Shown: positions 1-6,224 of the stretch, piece after piece
How positions within the stretch are numbered: the stretch's first letter is position 1
Layout of the letters: each line of letters starts with the position of its first letter
NCBI GenBank assembly: GCA_029248845.1
Contig: JAQWIO010000040.1
Location: 1-6,224 of the forward strand
DNA length: 6,224 bases
From: Polaribacter sp.
GTDB lineage: Bacteria > Bacteroidota > Bacteroidia > Flavobacteriales > Flavobacteriaceae
Reading direction: 5' to 3'
Program-made: the position numbers and the translations under genes
Notes under the pieces: model-generated
The model's database searches: none
What the model saw: the letters and a program-made list of their open reading frames with translations, nothing else
What the model was told of the DNA's origin: nothing

Positions 1-543
1 TATAAAGATGTAAATGGAGATGGAGTTGTAGATTTTACTGATAGAACTAATATAGGAAATCCTCAAGCAGATTTTTATATGGGATTCAATATTTCAGCAA
101 CCTATAAAAACTGGGACTTTACAAGTTACTTATATGCAGAAATTGGAAAAGATATGGTTCGTAATTTTGAACGTTTTTTACCAAACGTAAACAAGCCAGC
201 CTACTATTTAGACAGATGGACAGGCGCAGGAACAAGTAATTCTGTACCTAGGCTAACAAACGATGCAACTAATAATAAGTTATTTTCAGACTTCTTCTTA
301 GAAGACGCTTCTTTTTTACGTTTACAAAACGTTCAAATTGGATACAACCTTTCTGCCAATACTTTAGAAAAGGTTGGGTTGTCTAAAGTAAGAATTTATA
401 CTTCAATCAATAACCTATTCACATTAACGAAGTATACAGGTTTTGATCCTACTGTAAATGGCGGTGCAATTGGCGCTGGTATTGATTCTGGGACGTATCC
501 GTCTGCAAGACAGTTTTTATTAGGTTTAAATGTTACATTTTAA
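1..543 (+). CDS. susC-like: SusC/RagA-type TonB-dependent outer-membrane transporter, C-terminal part only
   Basis: This is the 3' end of a SusC-family transporter, the outer-membrane beta-barrel that imports oligosaccharides with energy from TonB. The frame is open from base 1, so the gene starts upstream of the window; the ATG at 79 is an internal methionine, not a start. About 180 residues remain of a family usually near 1000, so the plug domain, TonB box and N-terminal carboxypeptidase-like domain are not visible. Family hallmarks are the DVNGDGVVDFTD stretch near the first visible residues, followed by IGNPQADFYMGFN; LEDASFLRLQNVQIGYNL; RIYTSINNLFTLTKYTGFDP; and the ending YPSARQFLLGLNVTF, whose terminal phenylalanine is the usual beta-barrel insertion signal. 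The susD-like gene follows after 10 bases, the standard SusC/SusD pairing. The substrate is inferred from the downstream GH16 gene. The family call is very safe; the exact cargo is not. Confidence 0.96.
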   Translation, partial: YKDVNGDGVVDFTDRTNIGNPQADFYMGFNISATYKNWDFTSYLYAEIGKDMVRNFERFLPNVNKPAYYLDRWTGAGTSNSVPRLTNDATNNKLFSDFFLEDASFLRLQNVQIGYNLSANTLEKVGLSKVRIYTSINNLFTLTKYTGFDPTVNGGAIGAGIDSGTYPSARQFLLGLNVTF

Positions 544-553
544 AAAATAAAAG

Positions 554-2038
554 ATGAGAAATTACAATAAAATAATAAAATTAGCATTCATCTTTATGAC
601 AAGCTTATTCATTTTAAGCGCTTGTTCTGATGACTACTTAAACAATTCTAAAATTTATGCTGAAGATTCTGAGTCTTATTTCAATTCGGAAGCAGATTAC
701 TACAACGCACTTGTGGGTGCATACGACCCACTTCAATCTACATTTGTAAATGTTTTAATGGGAGAAATAGCTTCTAATAATACTCTTTGTGGTGGAGAAA
801 GTGCAACAGATGTTCCTGGTTATCAACAAGTAGATGACATGACACATACACCTGTTAATGCTCAGCTTCAAAATCTTTGGAGTTGGATGTTCGGTGGTGT
901 GAATAGAGCTGCTTACATCATTGAATTTCAAGACAAAACTGACTTTGTTGGGAAGGAAGTTCTTATCGCAGAAGCTCGTTTTTTAAGAGCCTACTACAAT
1001 TTTGAGTTGGTAAAATGGTTTGGAGATATTCCTATCAAACCAGAAGGACGTTTTGTTTTGGGTGATGAGAAATCAATACCAAGATCACCAAAATCAGATG
1101 TATATGCATTGATAGAGCAAGATCTAGAATATGCAGTTGCTAATTTATCATACACAGCTCCACAAACAGGAAGAGCAACTAAGGGTGCTGCTGAAGCATT
1201 ATTAGGTAAAGTATACTTATTCCAAGATAAATTTTCAGAAGCCTCAATAATTTTAGAAAGTGTAATCAATAATGGTGGATATGTTTTAGAGTCTGATTAC
1301 AATACTATTTTCGAATTTGCTGGTGAGAATGGTACAGGATCTGTATTTGAAGTTCAGTACACAGATATTGAAGGAGCCGGTTTTGGATGTCTTCAATGTA
1401 GTGAAGGGAATGTTGCTGTTGGTTTTCAAGGTGTAAGAGGATATGAGGGAGATTTGTTTACCTCTGGTTTTAGTTTTAATGTTCCTACGCAAGAAATGGT
1501 AGATCAGTTTGAAGTTGGTGATACTCGTAAAGAGGTAGCTATTTTAGACATAGATGCCTGGGCTGCTTCAACAGGAGCTGCTTTTACCATAGGATATGAA
1601 CATACAGGTTTTTTCAACAGAAAATACATTCCAAGAAAAAGAAGTGAAGATGCCGCAGGAGATTTAAATTTAACAAATCCTAATAATTATCGAGCAATCC
1701 GATATGCAGACGTTTTGTTAATGGCAGCAGAGGCTTTTAACAGAAAGGCAACTCCGGATGATGAAAAAGCAAAAATATATCTAAATAAAGTTAGAGAAAG
1801 AGCTTTTGGTAATTCAAATAATAACATTACAACAACAGGTACAAATTTAACCGCTGCTATATACAAAGAGAGAAGAGTTGAATTAGTTGGAGAAGGGCAT
1901 CACTTTTTTGACTTAGTAAGAACAGGAAGAGGTACTCAAATTGCAGGTTTTACGTCTGATAAACATGAAGTATTTCCAATTCCTCTAGAAGAGGTACAAT
2001 TTTCACAAGGAAATTGGTCACAAAATCAAGGATATTAA
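554..2038 (+). CDS. susD-like: SusD/RagB-family surface glycan-binding lipoprotein
   Basis: This 494-residue protein is the lipoprotein lid of the SusC transporter and binds glycan at the pore entrance. Residues 1-23 are a signal peptide with lipobox LSAC and lipidated Cys24. The SDD that follows fits the acidic surface-export signal described for Bacteroidota lipoproteins. SusD hallmarks in order are YNALVGAYDPLQ (50-61), AEARFLRAYYNFELVKWFGD (139-158), the TPR-like segment GAAEALLGKVYLFQDKFSEA (211-230), YRAIRYADVLLMAAEAFN (379-396), the KERRVELVGEGHHFFDLVR stretch (438-456) and the C-terminal FPIPLEEVQFSQGNWSQNQGY region. The length is normal for the family and the protein looks complete. 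The start is chosen because it gives a clean signal peptide 10 bases after the susC stop; the leader is A-rich with no strong Shine-Dalgarno, as is usual in this phylum. An unusual GCLQCSEGN segment (C279, C282) lies in the variable region. Laminarin as ligand is inferred from context. Confidence 0.96.
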   Translation: MRNYNKIIKLAFIFMTSLFILSACSDDYLNNSKIYAEDSESYFNSEADYYNALVGAYDPLQSTFVNVLMGEIASNNTLCGGESATDVPGYQQVDDMTHTPVNAQLQNLWSWMFGGVNRAAYIIEFQDKTDFVGKEVLIAEARFLRAYYNFELVKWFGDIPIKPEGRFVLGDEKSIPRSPKSDVYALIEQDLEYAVANLSYTAPQTGRATKGAAEALLGKVYLFQDKFSEASIILESVINNGGYVLESDYNTIFEFAGENGTGSVFEVQYTDIEGAGFGCLQCSEGNVAVGFQGVRGYEGDLFTSGFSFNVPTQEMVDQFEVGDTRKEVAILDIDAWAASTGAAFTIGYEHTGFFNRKYIPRKRSEDAAGDLNLTNPNNYRAIRYADVLLMAAEAFNRKATPDDEKAKIYLNKVRERAFGNSNNNITTTGTNLTAAIYKERRVELVGEGHHFFDLVRTGRGTQIAGFTSDKHEVFPIPLEEVQFSQGNWSQNQGY

Positions 2039-2050
2039 TATTTAAATAGT

Positions 2051-4189
2051 ATGAAAAAATTTAAAACAATATACAAAGCACTACTAATATTATTTATTAT
2101 TAGCGCCTGTACTGAAGAAAGAAATCTAGATTTTCTAGATACTGTTCAGCCTCCAACTAATGTTGAGGCAATGTATAATATAACTCAGGATAATTCTGGT
2201 TTGGTAACGATTACACCAATTGCAGAAGGTGCCACATTATTTGATATTTATTTTGGAGATACAACTACAGAACCAGAAAATGTGGAGGCTGGTAGTTATG
2301 TTCAACATACTTATGCTGAAGGATCCTACCAAGTAAAAGTAGTTGCATACAATATCAAAGGAGATACTACTGAGATTACTCAAGATTTGATGGTGTCTTT
2401 TAAAGCTCCTGAAAATTTAGCGGTTACCATTGAAAATGATGCGGCTATTTCAAAACAATTAAATGTGTCTGCAACAGCAGATTTTGCAACAACTTTTGAA
2501 TTTTATTCTGGAGAAACTGGAGTAGATCAACCTGTGGCAACTGCAAATATTGGCGAAGCTCTTTCGTATCAGTATGCAACAGCAGGGACTTACTCTGTAA
2601 AAGTAGTAGCAAAAGGTGGAGCTATTGAAACTACAGAATACACTGCAGAATTTGAAGTCACGGAAATATTGGCACCAATAGCTTCAGCTATAGTGCCACC
2701 AGCTAAAAATGAAGAAGATGTTATTTCTATATTTAGTGATGCTTATACCGATATTGCAGGAACTGATTTTAATCCAAATTGGAGTCAGAATACAATTTAC
2801 AATGCTTTCGATTTAAATGGAGATGCTATATTACAGTATAGTAATTTAAATTATCAAGGAATTGATTTAGGTTCAGAGATTGACGCTTCTGCTATGGAAA
2901 TATTGCACCTAGATATATGGACACCAGATGCAACAAGTATCGATATTTATCCATTACCAAATGGAGTACAACCTGCAGACGAAAGATTTGTAGCAAAAGA
3001 TTTAAAACCAAATAGCTGGACAACAATTAATATCCCAATGTCAGATTTTACTGATCAAGGATTACCAATTGATAAGTTGAAACAATTTAAATTTGTAGGT
3101 TCAGGTACAGTATTTATAGACAATATTTATTTCTATAAAGCACCATCACCAACAGGAACTCCTATTGTATTTGATGATTTTGAAGGAAATGGAAATATTT
3201 CTACTTGGGCAGGAGATGATTGTGGAATGAATATTGCTTTTGCAAATCCCTTTAAAGATGCTTTAAATGATTCTGATACTGTTTTAGAATATAATGATAC
3301 CGGAGGTACATATGCAAATGTACGTTTTGATAAAGATTCTGATTTTGATTTATCTGATGGTAATAGCGTATTTACGATAAAAATTTATGTTCCTTCATCA
3401 AGCGTCGCTGGTAGTCAACCCAATCAACTTTCATTAAAGTTACAAGATTCAGATCCGAACCCTTGGGAAAGACAATCAGAGATTATAAAACCAATTGCTT
3501 TAGATACTTGGCAAGAAGTCTCTTTCGACTTTGCCAATGATCCTGTTTTAGGACAAACAAATCCTCTTAGCATTACAAACTTTAGAAGGGTGGTGTTACA
3601 AGTAAATTCAGAAAATAACAATGATAATGTCATTGCTTATTTAGATGATTTATCTTATGGTAATGAGATAGCTGCTGATACAGCTCCTTTTGTAAAAGAT
3701 AGTTTTGAAGGAGACGGAACAATTTCTACTTGGGCAGGAGATGATTGTGGAATGAATATAGCTTTTGCAAATCCTTTTAAAGACGCTTTAAATGATTCTG
3801 ATACGGTTTTAGAATATAATGATACCGGGGGGACATATGCAAATGTTCGTTTTGATATTTCACCAAATTATGATTTAACAGCTAAATCTAAATTTTCAAT
3901 AAAGATTTATGTGCCGTCCTCAAGTATCACGGGCAGTCAGCCAAATCAACTTTCTTTTAAATTACAAGATGCAGATCCGAACCCTTGGGAAAGACAATCA
4001 GAGATTATTAAACCAATCGCTCTAGATACTTGGCAAGAAGTTACGTTTGATTTTGCAAATGATACTGTATTGGGGCAAACAAATCCTTTAAGTATTACAA
4101 ATTTTAACAGAATCGTTATTCAGGTTAATTCAGAAAACAATAGCGATAAAGTAATTGCTTATTTAGATGATTTAAATTATTACAAATAA
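2051..4189 (+). CDS. Multimodular surface glycan-binding lipoprotein (SGBP), Ig/PKD-like and tandem CBM-like domains
   Basis: This 712-residue protein has no recognisable catalytic domain and sits at the SusE/SusF position of the locus, so its likely role is to capture glycan at the cell surface. Residues 1-19 are a signal peptide with lipobox ISAC and lipidated Cys20, followed by TEER. Two Ig/PKD-like beta-sandwich domains follow (about 33-117 and 119-205), each ending in the typical pattern HTYAEGSYQVKVVA or YQYATAGTYSVKVVA. A CBM-like domain spans about 212-363 (SIFSDAYTDIAGTDFNPNW, then LHLDIWTPDATSIDIY, ending GTVFIDNIYFYK), a pattern that recurs in flavobacterial glucan-binding proteins. 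Two nearly identical modules of about 164 residues complete the protein (about 373-536 and 548-710), each with Trp at matching places (W386/W472/W487 and W561/W646/W661). From memory, a laminarin SGBP of Christiangramia forsetii carries repeated modules assigned to CBM102; whether these modules belong there needs a profile search. The gene starts 12 bases after susD and ends 13 bases before the GH16 gene. Confidence 0.88.
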   Translation: MKKFKTIYKALLILFIISACTEERNLDFLDTVQPPTNVEAMYNITQDNSGLVTITPIAEGATLFDIYFGDTTTEPENVEAGSYVQHTYAEGSYQVKVVAYNIKGDTTEITQDLMVSFKAPENLAVTIENDAAISKQLNVSATADFATTFEFYSGETGVDQPVATANIGEALSYQYATAGTYSVKVVAKGGAIETTEYTAEFEVTEILAPIASAIVPPAKNEEDVISIFSDAYTDIAGTDFNPNWSQNTIYNAFDLNGDAILQYSNLNYQGIDLGSEIDASAMEILHLDIWTPDATSIDIYPLPNGVQPADERFVAKDLKPNSWTTINIPMSDFTDQGLPIDKLKQFKFVGSGTVFIDNIYFYKAPSPTGTPIVFDDFEGNGNISTWAGDDCGMNIAFANPFKDALNDSDTVLEYNDTGGTYANVRFDKDSDFDLSDGNSVFTIKIYVPSSSVAGSQPNQLSLKLQDSDPNPWERQSEIIKPIALDTWQEVSFDFANDPVLGQTNPLSITNFRRVVLQVNSENNNDNVIAYLDDLSYGNEIAADTAPFVKDSFEGDGTISTWAGDDCGMNIAFANPFKDALNDSDTVLEYNDTGGTYANVRFDISPNYDLTAKSKFSIKIYVPSSSITGSQPNQLSFKLQDADPNPWERQSEIIKPIALDTWQEVTFDFANDTVLGQTNPLSITNFNRIVIQVNSENNSDKVIAYLDDLNYYK
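3167..3658 (+). repeat. Tandem CBM-like module, copy 1 (in-frame, within the SGBP gene)
   Basis: This segment encodes residues 373-536 of the SGBP. It aligns with the second copy along its whole length, with a single one-codon length difference just after the VRFD motif. Residues 383-427 are identical in the two copies, as are DPNPWERQSEIIKPIALDTW and the QTNPLSITNF stretch. The predicted all-beta pattern, the closing AYLDDLSY strand and the conserved Trp residues fit a beta-sandwich carbohydrate-binding module. Each copy contains one cysteine (C391 here) with no partner inside the module. Confidence 0.92.
3692..4180 (+). repeat. Tandem CBM-like module, copy 2 (in-frame, C-terminal end of the SGBP)
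   Basis: This segment encodes residues 548-710 and is followed only by YK and the stop codon. It matches copy 1 at an offset of 525 bases, falling to 522 after the one-codon indel. Exact nucleotide runs shared with copy 1 include 38 bases (3197-3234 and 3722-3759) and 37 bases (3450-3486 and 3972-4008). Outside these runs many differences are synonymous. The linker between the copies is short (about 537-547, rich in small and acidic residues), so the two binding modules are closely spaced. Confidence 0.92.
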
Positions 4190-4202
4190 AAAATAATATA
4201 AA

Positions 4203-5873
4203 ATGAAAAAAATAAAAAATGTTTATATCCTATTATTTTCTTCACTAATCGCCTTTTTTGGGTGTCAAGAAAATAATTATGAATTTGGAGAAGTAGTAGC
4301 TCCTTCGAACATAGTTATCACTGCAGAAATTTTAGGGGCAGATGATAACAATCCCCACGGAGATGGAAGTGGTACCGTAAATTTTACAACAAATGCAGAC
4401 TCTGCTTCTTCTTATGTATATTACTTTGATGGAATAGCACAAGCTTCACCTTCGGGAATTTTATCAAAAAGATTTTCTAAAGTAGGTGTTAACACGTATA
4501 CCATAGTTGTAAAAGCAAATGGTACTGCTGGTCTTACCTCTTCAAAATCTATTGAAATTGAGGTTTATAGTTCTTTTTCTGATGTTGAAGCTGAAAACTT
4601 TTTAAGTGGAGCTAATATTGGTGATAGTAAAAAGTGGTATTGGCAAGCTGACGTTGATGTTCATGTTGGTTTAGGTCCTGTTACAGATGATAATGGAAAT
4701 GGAGAATTTGCATACGAAGCTTGGTGGAACGGTATTAAAGCATGGGATGCAGAAAAAAGTTGTATGTATGATAATGAGTTCGTATTTACCAGGACTGCTA
4801 ATGGTCTTACATTTGAACAAACTGTAGGTCCTGCTTTTGTTCCTGGGGCATATGCTGGTGATTTAGGTGTTAGTGGAGATCAATGTCATGACGAAACAGT
4901 TGCCACTAGTATGTTTGGAGTGAAAACAGTTTCTTTTGGACCTTCTACATCGAAAGCAGCAACAGAGGGATCTTACAATAATATCCCTTATAGAGGAACA
5001 ACTTTTGAAATTTCTGATGGTGGTTTTATGGGTTGGTTAGTTGGCTCTGGAACCTATGATATTATTTCAATTTCTAATGATGAATTGTTGGTTAGAATTA
5101 TTCAAAAAGGTGATGGTTTTGCTTGGTATCATAAATTTACTTCTACCAAACCTGTAGAAGGAGCAGGTGGAGCTAGTTATACCTACAATAACTTAGTTTG
5201 GGAAGATGATTTTAATACAGATGGCGCGGCAGATCCTACAAAATGGACCTATGACCTAGGTGCAGGTGGTTGGGGTAACCAAGAATTACAAACGTATACC
5301 AGCGATTCTGAAAATGCTAAAGTTGAAGGAGGTTCTTTAATTATTACTGCGAAAGCTGATGGAAATGGAGGCTATACTTCTGCAAGATTAAAATCTCAAG
5401 GATTATATAAGTTTAAATATGGTAGAGTAGAAGTAAAAGCGAAATTACCAGCAGCAGCAGGTACTTGGCCTGCAATATGGATGTTAGGTTCAAATTTCCC
5501 TGTAGTTGGATGGCCTCATTGTGGAGAAATAGACATTATGGAGCAAAGAGGAGATGATAAGGATACTAGTCTAGGTACTTGTCACTGGTTTAATACTCCA
5601 GGAAATAATAACGCTAAATATGGTGAAACCACTCCAGTTTCAAATGCGTCAACTGAATTTCATTTATATACGGTAGAGTGGACAGAAGAATCTATAAAAA
5701 TATTTTTAGACGATGTCCCTTTTTATGAGTTAACAAATAAGAACACGTTGCCATTTAACGAAGATTTCTTTTTAATTTTTAACTTAGCAATGGGTGGAAC
5801 CGATGGTGGTACAGTAGACCCAGCATTTACAGAAGATACGATGGAAATAGATTATGTAAAAGTGTTTCAATAA
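4203..5873 (+). CDS. GH16 endo-beta-1,3-glucanase (laminarinase-type) lipoprotein with Ig/PKD-like and accessory modules
   Basis: This 556-residue enzyme most likely hydrolyses internal beta-1,3-glucan bonds (laminarin) at the cell surface with retention of configuration. Residues 1-20 are a signal peptide with lipobox FFGC and lipidated Cys21. An Ig/PKD-like domain spans about 33-122. An accessory module spans about 126-315 (KKWYWQADVDVHVGLGP, WWNGIKAWDAEKSCMYDNE, FMGWLVGSGTYDI, FAWYHKF). The GH16 domain spans about 330-556: VWEDDFN, GGWGNQELQTYT (355-366), YGRVEVKAKLP, TWPAIWMLG (421-429), and GEIDIME (441-447), with E442 as expected nucleophile, D444 as helper and E447 as acid/base. GTCHWFN and the ending MEIDYVKVFQ complete it. 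The ExDxxE form and WPHCGEID context favour the laminarinase subgroup (GH16_3) over lichenases, agarases or carrageenases. From memory, a C. forsetii GH16_3 enzyme carries a laminarin-binding CBM103; the middle module may be its homologue. No residue of the active site is missing. The gene is last in the operon. Confidence 0.94.
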   Translation: MKKIKNVYILLFSSLIAFFGCQENNYEFGEVVAPSNIVITAEILGADDNNPHGDGSGTVNFTTNADSASSYVYYFDGIAQASPSGILSKRFSKVGVNTYTIVVKANGTAGLTSSKSIEIEVYSSFSDVEAENFLSGANIGDSKKWYWQADVDVHVGLGPVTDDNGNGEFAYEAWWNGIKAWDAEKSCMYDNEFVFTRTANGLTFEQTVGPAFVPGAYAGDLGVSGDQCHDETVATSMFGVKTVSFGPSTSKAATEGSYNNIPYRGTTFEISDGGFMGWLVGSGTYDIISISNDELLVRIIQKGDGFAWYHKFTSTKPVEGAGGASYTYNNLVWEDDFNTDGAADPTKWTYDLGAGGWGNQELQTYTSDSENAKVEGGSLIITAKADGNGGYTSARLKSQGLYKFKYGRVEVKAKLPAAAGTWPAIWMLGSNFPVVGWPHCGEIDIMEQRGDDKDTSLGTCHWFNTPGNNNAKYGETTPVSNASTEFHLYTVEWTEESIKIFLDDVPFYELTNKNTLPFNEDFFLIFNLAMGGTDGGTVDPAFTEDTMEIDYVKVFQ

Positions 5874-5895
5874 TCATCTAAAAAGTTACTATTTT

Positions 5896-5929
5896 AAAAG
5901 GTCGAGTTTACTACTCGACCTTTTTTTTT
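5896..5929 (+). terminator. Intrinsic (Rho-independent) terminator closing the operon
   Basis: GGTCGAGT (5900-5907) pairs with ACTCGACC (5913-5920) in a perfect 8-bp stem around the 5-base loop TTACT, followed by nine T residues (5921-5929). The four A residues before the stem (5896-5899) can pair with the first Ts and extend it to 12 bp. It lies 22 bases after the GH16 stop, in a very AT-rich setting where a GC-rich stem stands out. On the opposite strand the run after the stem is only four Ts, so it works best for the + strand. Confidence 0.93.
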
Positions 5930-5965
5930 ATAATTATATTTATTGTAAAATGTTTTTTTTGATAA

Positions 5966-5979
5966 TAGGGTAACCCCTA
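5966..5979. promoter_or_regulatory. Short dyad TAGGG-N4-CCCTA, possible operator
   Basis: TAGGG (5966-5970) and CCCTA (5975-5979) form a perfect inverted repeat around TAAC. It is the only GC cluster in the 3' intergenic region apart from the terminator. The size suits a dimeric regulator site, but there is no poly-T tail directly after it and no second copy was noticed. It could be a chance palindrome. Confidence 0.2.
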
Positions 5980-6094
5980 AATAATATTCAAAGTATAGTA
6001 TATATCGTATTCTTTTTTTTGTTTAATTAACCAATACATCTATCTATACTCAACTTTATTTTACAGATTTTTAAGAGTTATAATATCTATCAGG

Positions 6095-6133
6095 TTTTGT
6101 TGTTGTGTTAATTATTATAGTATAAATATTTTG
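6095..6133 (+). promoter_or_regulatory. Weak Bacteroidota-type promoter-like match for a downstream gene
   Basis: TTTTGTTGTTG (6095-6105) is followed after 21 bases by TATTTTG (6127-6133). This resembles the Bacteroidota arrangement of a TTTG-type -33 element and a TAnnTTTG -7 element, but the -7 match is one base short of the consensus. In a region this AT-rich such matches arise easily. If real, it would transcribe a + strand gene beyond the window end. Confidence 0.2.
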
Positions 6134-6224
6134 TTACGGTCATTCTATTTTTTAATTACCTATACAATTCCTTAACATTTTTTTAATTCTCATGTTTTTT
6201 TTTAATCAATACGCCTATAATCAA

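Larger units (their letters stand above)
5930..6224. other. Non-coding AT-rich region downstream of the operon
   Basis: No plausible gene is seen on either strand in these 295 bases. The longest clear minus-strand ATG frame noted (6152-6193) would give only 13 residues. The stretch contains several T-tracts (5953-5960, 6013-6020, 6148-6153, 6178-6184, 6195-6203), a small GC dyad and one weak promoter-like match. It probably separates this operon from the next transcription unit and may hold that unit's upstream region, but the next gene lies outside the window. Confidence 0.7.

Noticed and set aside
79..543. A stand-alone 154-residue protein starting at the ATG at 79
   Set aside because: The same frame is open back to base 1 and encodes conserved SusC sequence upstream of that ATG, so this is the end of a larger gene.
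994..1269. Minus-strand open frame inside the susD-like gene
   Set aside because: It lies wholly within well-conserved SusD coding sequence and its translation has no recognisable features.
1286..1492. Second minus-strand open frame inside the susD-like gene
   Set aside because: Antisense shadow of SusD coding sequence; its low-complexity translation shows no domain.
3424..3633. Minus-strand open frame inside the SGBP gene
   Set aside because: It is antisense to the conserved part of repeat copy 1 and has no independent support.
3167..4180. Tandem repeat as a CRISPR array or mobile element
   Set aside because: The repeat units are about 490 bases, in frame and encode a folded module; there are no spacers, terminal inverted repeats or transposase.
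4203..5873. GH16 enzyme as agarase, carrageenase, porphyranase or lichenase
   Set aside because: The WPHCGEIDIME context, GGWGNQELQTYT and GTCHWFN segments fit the laminarinase subgroup better. Mixed-linkage glucan activity as a side activity cannot be excluded.
5900..5920. Hairpin after the GH16 gene as a regulator-binding palindrome
   Set aside because: The stem followed at once by nine Ts, 22 bases after the last stop codon, is explained fully by an intrinsic terminator.
6152..6193. Short minus-strand peptide frame (13 residues) in the downstream region
   Set aside because: Too short, without context or recognisable start signals; expected by chance in AT-rich DNA.

Overview
The window is strongly AT-rich. 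Its coding order, Bacteroidota-type lipoprotein signals, A-rich translation leaders without a clear Shine-Dalgarno, and protein families all point to Bacteroidota, most likely a marine member of Flavobacteriaceae. The genus cannot be fixed from the sequence.

Bases 1-5929 are the 3' part of one polysaccharide utilization locus (PUL), with every gene on the + strand and only 10-13 bases between neighbours. In order they are: the C-terminal 180 residues of a SusC/RagA-type TonB-dependent transporter (1-543, cut by the window edge); a complete SusD/RagB-type lipoprotein (554-2038); a multimodular surface glycan-binding lipoprotein (SGBP) with two Ig/PKD-like domains, one CBM-like domain and a tandem pair of nearly identical CBM-like modules (2051-4189); and a lipoprotein glycoside hydrolase of family 16 with an Ig/PKD-like domain, a roughly 190-residue accessory module and a C-terminal catalytic domain carrying the EIDIME active site (4203-5873). 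A strong intrinsic terminator at 5896-5929 closes the operon. The last 295 bases (5930-6224) hold no convincing gene. They contain repeated T-tracts, a small dyad and, at best, a weak promoter-like match.

The proposed joint function is surface capture, endo-cleavage and import of a beta-1,3-glucan such as laminarin, the storage glucan of diatoms and brown algae. The GH16 lipoprotein would cut the chain at the outer surface, the SGBP would hold it there, and the SusC/SusD pair would import the oligosaccharides. The substrate assignment rests on the GH16 subtype and on resemblance to known flavobacterial laminarin loci. No regulator, exo-beta-glucosidase or GH17 gene lies inside the window.

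The system type is known. The parts worth a second look are the duplicated binding module, whose best-conserved block differs only by synonymous changes, and the accessory modules of the SGBP and the GH16 enzyme.
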